Positions 6,712 through 8,017 of a DNA stretch of 8,017 nucleotides are shown here, piece by piece. Position numbers and translations under genes: made by a program. Positions within the stretch are counted from its first letter, which is position 1; the number at the start of each line of letters is the position of its first letter. The DNA comes from Thiotrichales bacterium (GTDB taxonomy: Bacteria > Pseudomonadota > Gammaproteobacteria > PS1 > Pseudothioglobaceae), in NCBI GenBank assembly GCA_002698045.1, contig NZUR01000044.1, forward strand, positions 9,302 through 17,318, given 5' to 3'. The notes under the pieces are model-generated. The model worked only from the letters and a program-made list of their open reading frames with translations. It did no database searches and was not told the origin of the DNA.

Positions 6712-7751
6712 TTAAGGGTGGCTCTAATTTTGATATCAGTACCAACATGTCTAATGTCAATAATACTCAATTTGATTTTTTCAGACATTGTCTTTAGTGG
6801 AATATCAATCATTGGTCTGGCATCATTTCCAAGAATCAATGGTGCAGTATAAATGATAAACTCATCAACTAGACCTGCCTCTAACATTGCACCGTTGAGA
6901 CCACTTCCAGCTTCAAGGAGCAAGTTATTGACCCCCATCTCTCCAAGCTTTGTAAGAGCTGATTGTAAATCTAACTTTCCATTTGAAAGAGTTTTTGAAT
7001 TACCATTATTAAGTACAAGTGTATCCGCATTAGATGAAAAAATATTAAGTGACTTATCATTGATAACATTACCGCTATCAATAATTACTCTGAGGGGATT
7101 TGTGTCTATCTCATTAAGCCTCACTGTCATCATAGGGTTATCATTTATGATAGTGCCTGATCCAGTCATGATTGCTTGATTTTCACTGCGAAGTTTATGC
7201 ACATCTTTTCTAGCAGCGTCTGAAGTAATCCATTTACTCTCACCATTTTTCATTGCTGTTCTACCATCTAGACTCATAGCAATCTTTGAAGTGACAAATG
7301 GCATACCGGTTCGCATTCTTTTAACAAATCCTCGATTGAGCTCACTTGCTTCATCTTTAAGTAAACCGACTTCAACTTGAATGTTGGCATCTTGCAGCAT
7401 TTTAACTCCCCTTCCAGACACTAAAGGGTTAGGGTCAAGCATTGCAATAATAACTTTCTTAACTCCAGCTTTAATTAGTGCATCTGCACAGGGAGGTGTT
7501 TTACCGAGATGAGAGCATGGCTCAAGAGTTACGTAGAGCGAAGTGTTATTAGCTTTGTGATTAATTTGCTTTAGAGCATTAATCTCAGCATGACCTTCAC
7601 CATACTGACGATGAAAGTCTTCAGCAATAATTTCATCGTCACGAGTTATCACACAACCCACCATTGGATTTGCTCCAACACTTGCTCGACCCTGCTCAGA
7701 AAGTTTGAGAGCAAGAGACATACATTCTGTATCTTGTTGAGTGAAAGCCAT
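6708..7751 (-). CDS. ribD: Bifunctional diaminohydroxyphosphoribosylaminopyrimidine deaminase / 5-amino-6-(5-phosphoribosylamino)uracil reductase
   Basis: RibD performs the second and third steps of riboflavin synthesis from GTP: zinc-dependent deamination of the pyrimidine ring, then NADPH-dependent reduction of the ribosyl side chain. The chosen 347-residue protein has a cytidine-deaminase-like domain (about 1-145) with NPMVGCVI (28-35), the HAE motif (His54, Glu56) and PCSHLGKTPPC (Cys79, Cys88) for zinc and catalysis. The reductase domain (about 152-345) has SLDGRTA (160-166), ESKWITS (171-177), LLLEAGSGLNGAML (277-290) and RHVGTDI (334-340). The open frame extends to an ATG at 7820, but that would read through the recA start and add a hydrophobic stretch absent from E. 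coli RibD. ATG 7751 lines up with the family start (QDTECMSLALKL against QDEYYMARALKL). No Shine-Dalgarno sequence precedes it. The gene overlaps coaBC by four bases and is divergent from recA. Confidence 0.95.
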   Translation of the reverse strand: MAFTQQDTECMSLALKLSEQGRASVGANPMVGCVITRDDEIIAEDFHRQYGEGHAEINALKQINHKANNTSLYVTLEPCSHLGKTPPCADALIKAGVKKVIIAMLDPNPLVSGRGVKMLQDANIQVEVGLLKDEASELNRGFVKRMRTGMPFVTSKIAMSLDGRTAMKNGESKWITSDAARKDVHKLRSENQAIMTGSGTIINDNPMMTVRLNEIDTNPLRVIIDSGNVINDKSLNIFSSNADTLVLNNGNSKTLSNGKLDLQSALTKLGEMGVNNLLLEAGSGLNGAMLEAGLVDEFIIYTAPLILGNDARPMIDIPLKTMSEKIKLSIIDIRHVGTDIKIRATLK

Positions 7752-7799
7752 TATAATAATTGTATATAAATTACTTAACATTTTACTCGGGAGAGCGGT
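7752..7799. promoter_or_regulatory. 48-base divergent ribD/recA control region
   Basis: Both ribD (minus) and recA (plus) must be expressed from this gap or from sequence inside the neighbouring reading frame. On the plus strand there is a perfect TATAAT at 7752-7757 abutting the ribD start codon, and TATAAA at 7765-7770; neither has a good -35 at 16-18 bases. On the minus strand -10-like hexamers (TATACA, TATAAT) lie so close to ATG 7751 that a ribD transcript would have little or no leader. A small dyad, TAATT (7757-7761) and AATTA (7769-7773), sits at the centre. I find no CTGT-N8-ACAG SOS box here; the nearest, CTGT at 7727-7730, lacks the second half. Promoter positions are inference. 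Confidence 0.4.
7789..7793 (+). promoter_or_regulatory. recA ribosome binding site
   Basis: GGGAG lies six bases before the GTG at 7800. It is the only clear Shine-Dalgarno sequence before a gene in the window, and it decides the non-ATG start of recA, because the upstream in-frame stop TAA (7776-7778) leaves no ATG between. Confidence 0.75.
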
Positions 7800-8017
7800 G
7801 TGGATGAACAGAAAAAACAAGCCCTAAAAGTAGCCCTTAGCCAAATCGAAAAACAGTTTGGAAAAGGATCTGTTATGTTCTTGGGCGATGAGGAGGCAAG
7901 AACAGATATTGAGGCTGTTTCTACAGGCAGTCTAAGCCTTGATATTGCACTTGGAATAGGTGGTTTGCCTAGGGGCAGGGTTGTTGAAATTTATGGACCA
8001 GAGTCCTCAGGAAAAAC
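7800..8017 (+). CDS. recA: Recombinase RecA, N-terminal fragment (runs off window end)
   Basis: RecA forms filaments on single-stranded DNA, drives homologous strand exchange and, in SOS-competent bacteria, stimulates LexA self-cleavage. Seventy-two codons plus two bases are present, starting with GTG at 7800. The fragment covers the N-terminal polymerisation helix (about 4-20), the [10 protein letters not shown] motif (15-24), [13 protein letters not shown] (40-52), GGLPRGR (54-60) and the Walker A motif GPESSGK (66-72), whose threonine lies at the cut edge. Residue spacing is the same as in E. coli RecA, where Walker A is also at 66-73. The GTG start is supported by GGGAG six bases upstream and by an in-frame TAA at 7776-7778. 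Reading from the ATG at 7804 in another frame meets a stop within a few codons. The truncation is only the end of the window. The close divergent ribD start means regulation may be shared. Confidence 0.95.
   Translation, partial: MDEQKKQALKVALSQIEKQFGKGSVMFLGDEEARTDIEAVSTGSLSLDIALGIGGLPRGRVVEIYGPESSGK

Noticed and set aside
6853..7179. 108-codon plus-strand frame opposite ribD
   Set aside because: Antisense shadow of the RibD reductase domain, with no ribosome site and no recognisable domain.
7723..7742. CTGT at 7727-7730 as a LexA box for recA
   Set aside because: The second half reads GAGT instead of ACAG at the required spacing, and the site lies inside the ribD coding sequence.
7752..7820. 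N-terminal extension of ribD from ATG 7820 or ATG 7781
   Set aside because: The extension has no counterpart in E. coli RibD, has no ribosome site, and from 7820 would overlap the recA start; ATG 7751 fits the family start.

Overview
The window is a compact, AT-rich (about one third GC by eye) bacterial chromosome segment made of housekeeping genes. The protein sequences point to a gammaproteobacterium. DnaE follows the E. coli type colinearly, including a degenerate PHP domain and no proofreading insert. RecA has a gammaproteobacterial N-terminus, and the bifunctional CoaBC and RibD align well with the E. coli proteins. Low GC, short intergenic gaps and weak ribosome binding sites suggest a streamlined marine or symbiont-related lineage, for example the SUP05/Thioglobus group. 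That placement is inference from style and similarity, not a search result.

Layout: a 92-base leader with inverted repeats precedes trpE (+, 93-1547, anthranilate synthase component I). A 120-base AT-rich gap follows, then dnaE (+, 1668-5078, DNA polymerase III alpha). Next is a 439-base gene-free, very AT-rich stretch (5079-5517) that holds a perfect DnaA box and short spaced repeats. On the minus strand comes a two-gene unit, ribD (7751 to 6708) and coaBC (6711 to 5518), overlapping by four bases (ATGA). Divergent from ribD and only 48 bases away, recA begins with GTG at 7800 and runs off the window end after 72 complete codons.

Functionally, trpE commits chorismate to tryptophan, dnaE is the replicative polymerase and recA is the recombinase. 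ribD makes the pyrimidine intermediate of riboflavin, and coaBC makes 4'-phosphopantetheine using an FMN-dependent domain. No trpG, trpD or trpC lies next to trpE, so the tryptophan genes are split, as in several gammaproteobacteria. There are no mobile elements, tRNA/rRNA genes, CRISPR arrays or defence genes here.

I found no clear new multi-gene system. The part that ordinary annotation does not explain is about 5240-5517, where DnaA-box-like sites sit among 12-base and 9-base direct repeats spaced 68-69 bases apart. Next most interesting are the inverted-repeat leader of trpE and the 48-base ribD/recA divergent region, which lacks an obvious SOS box.
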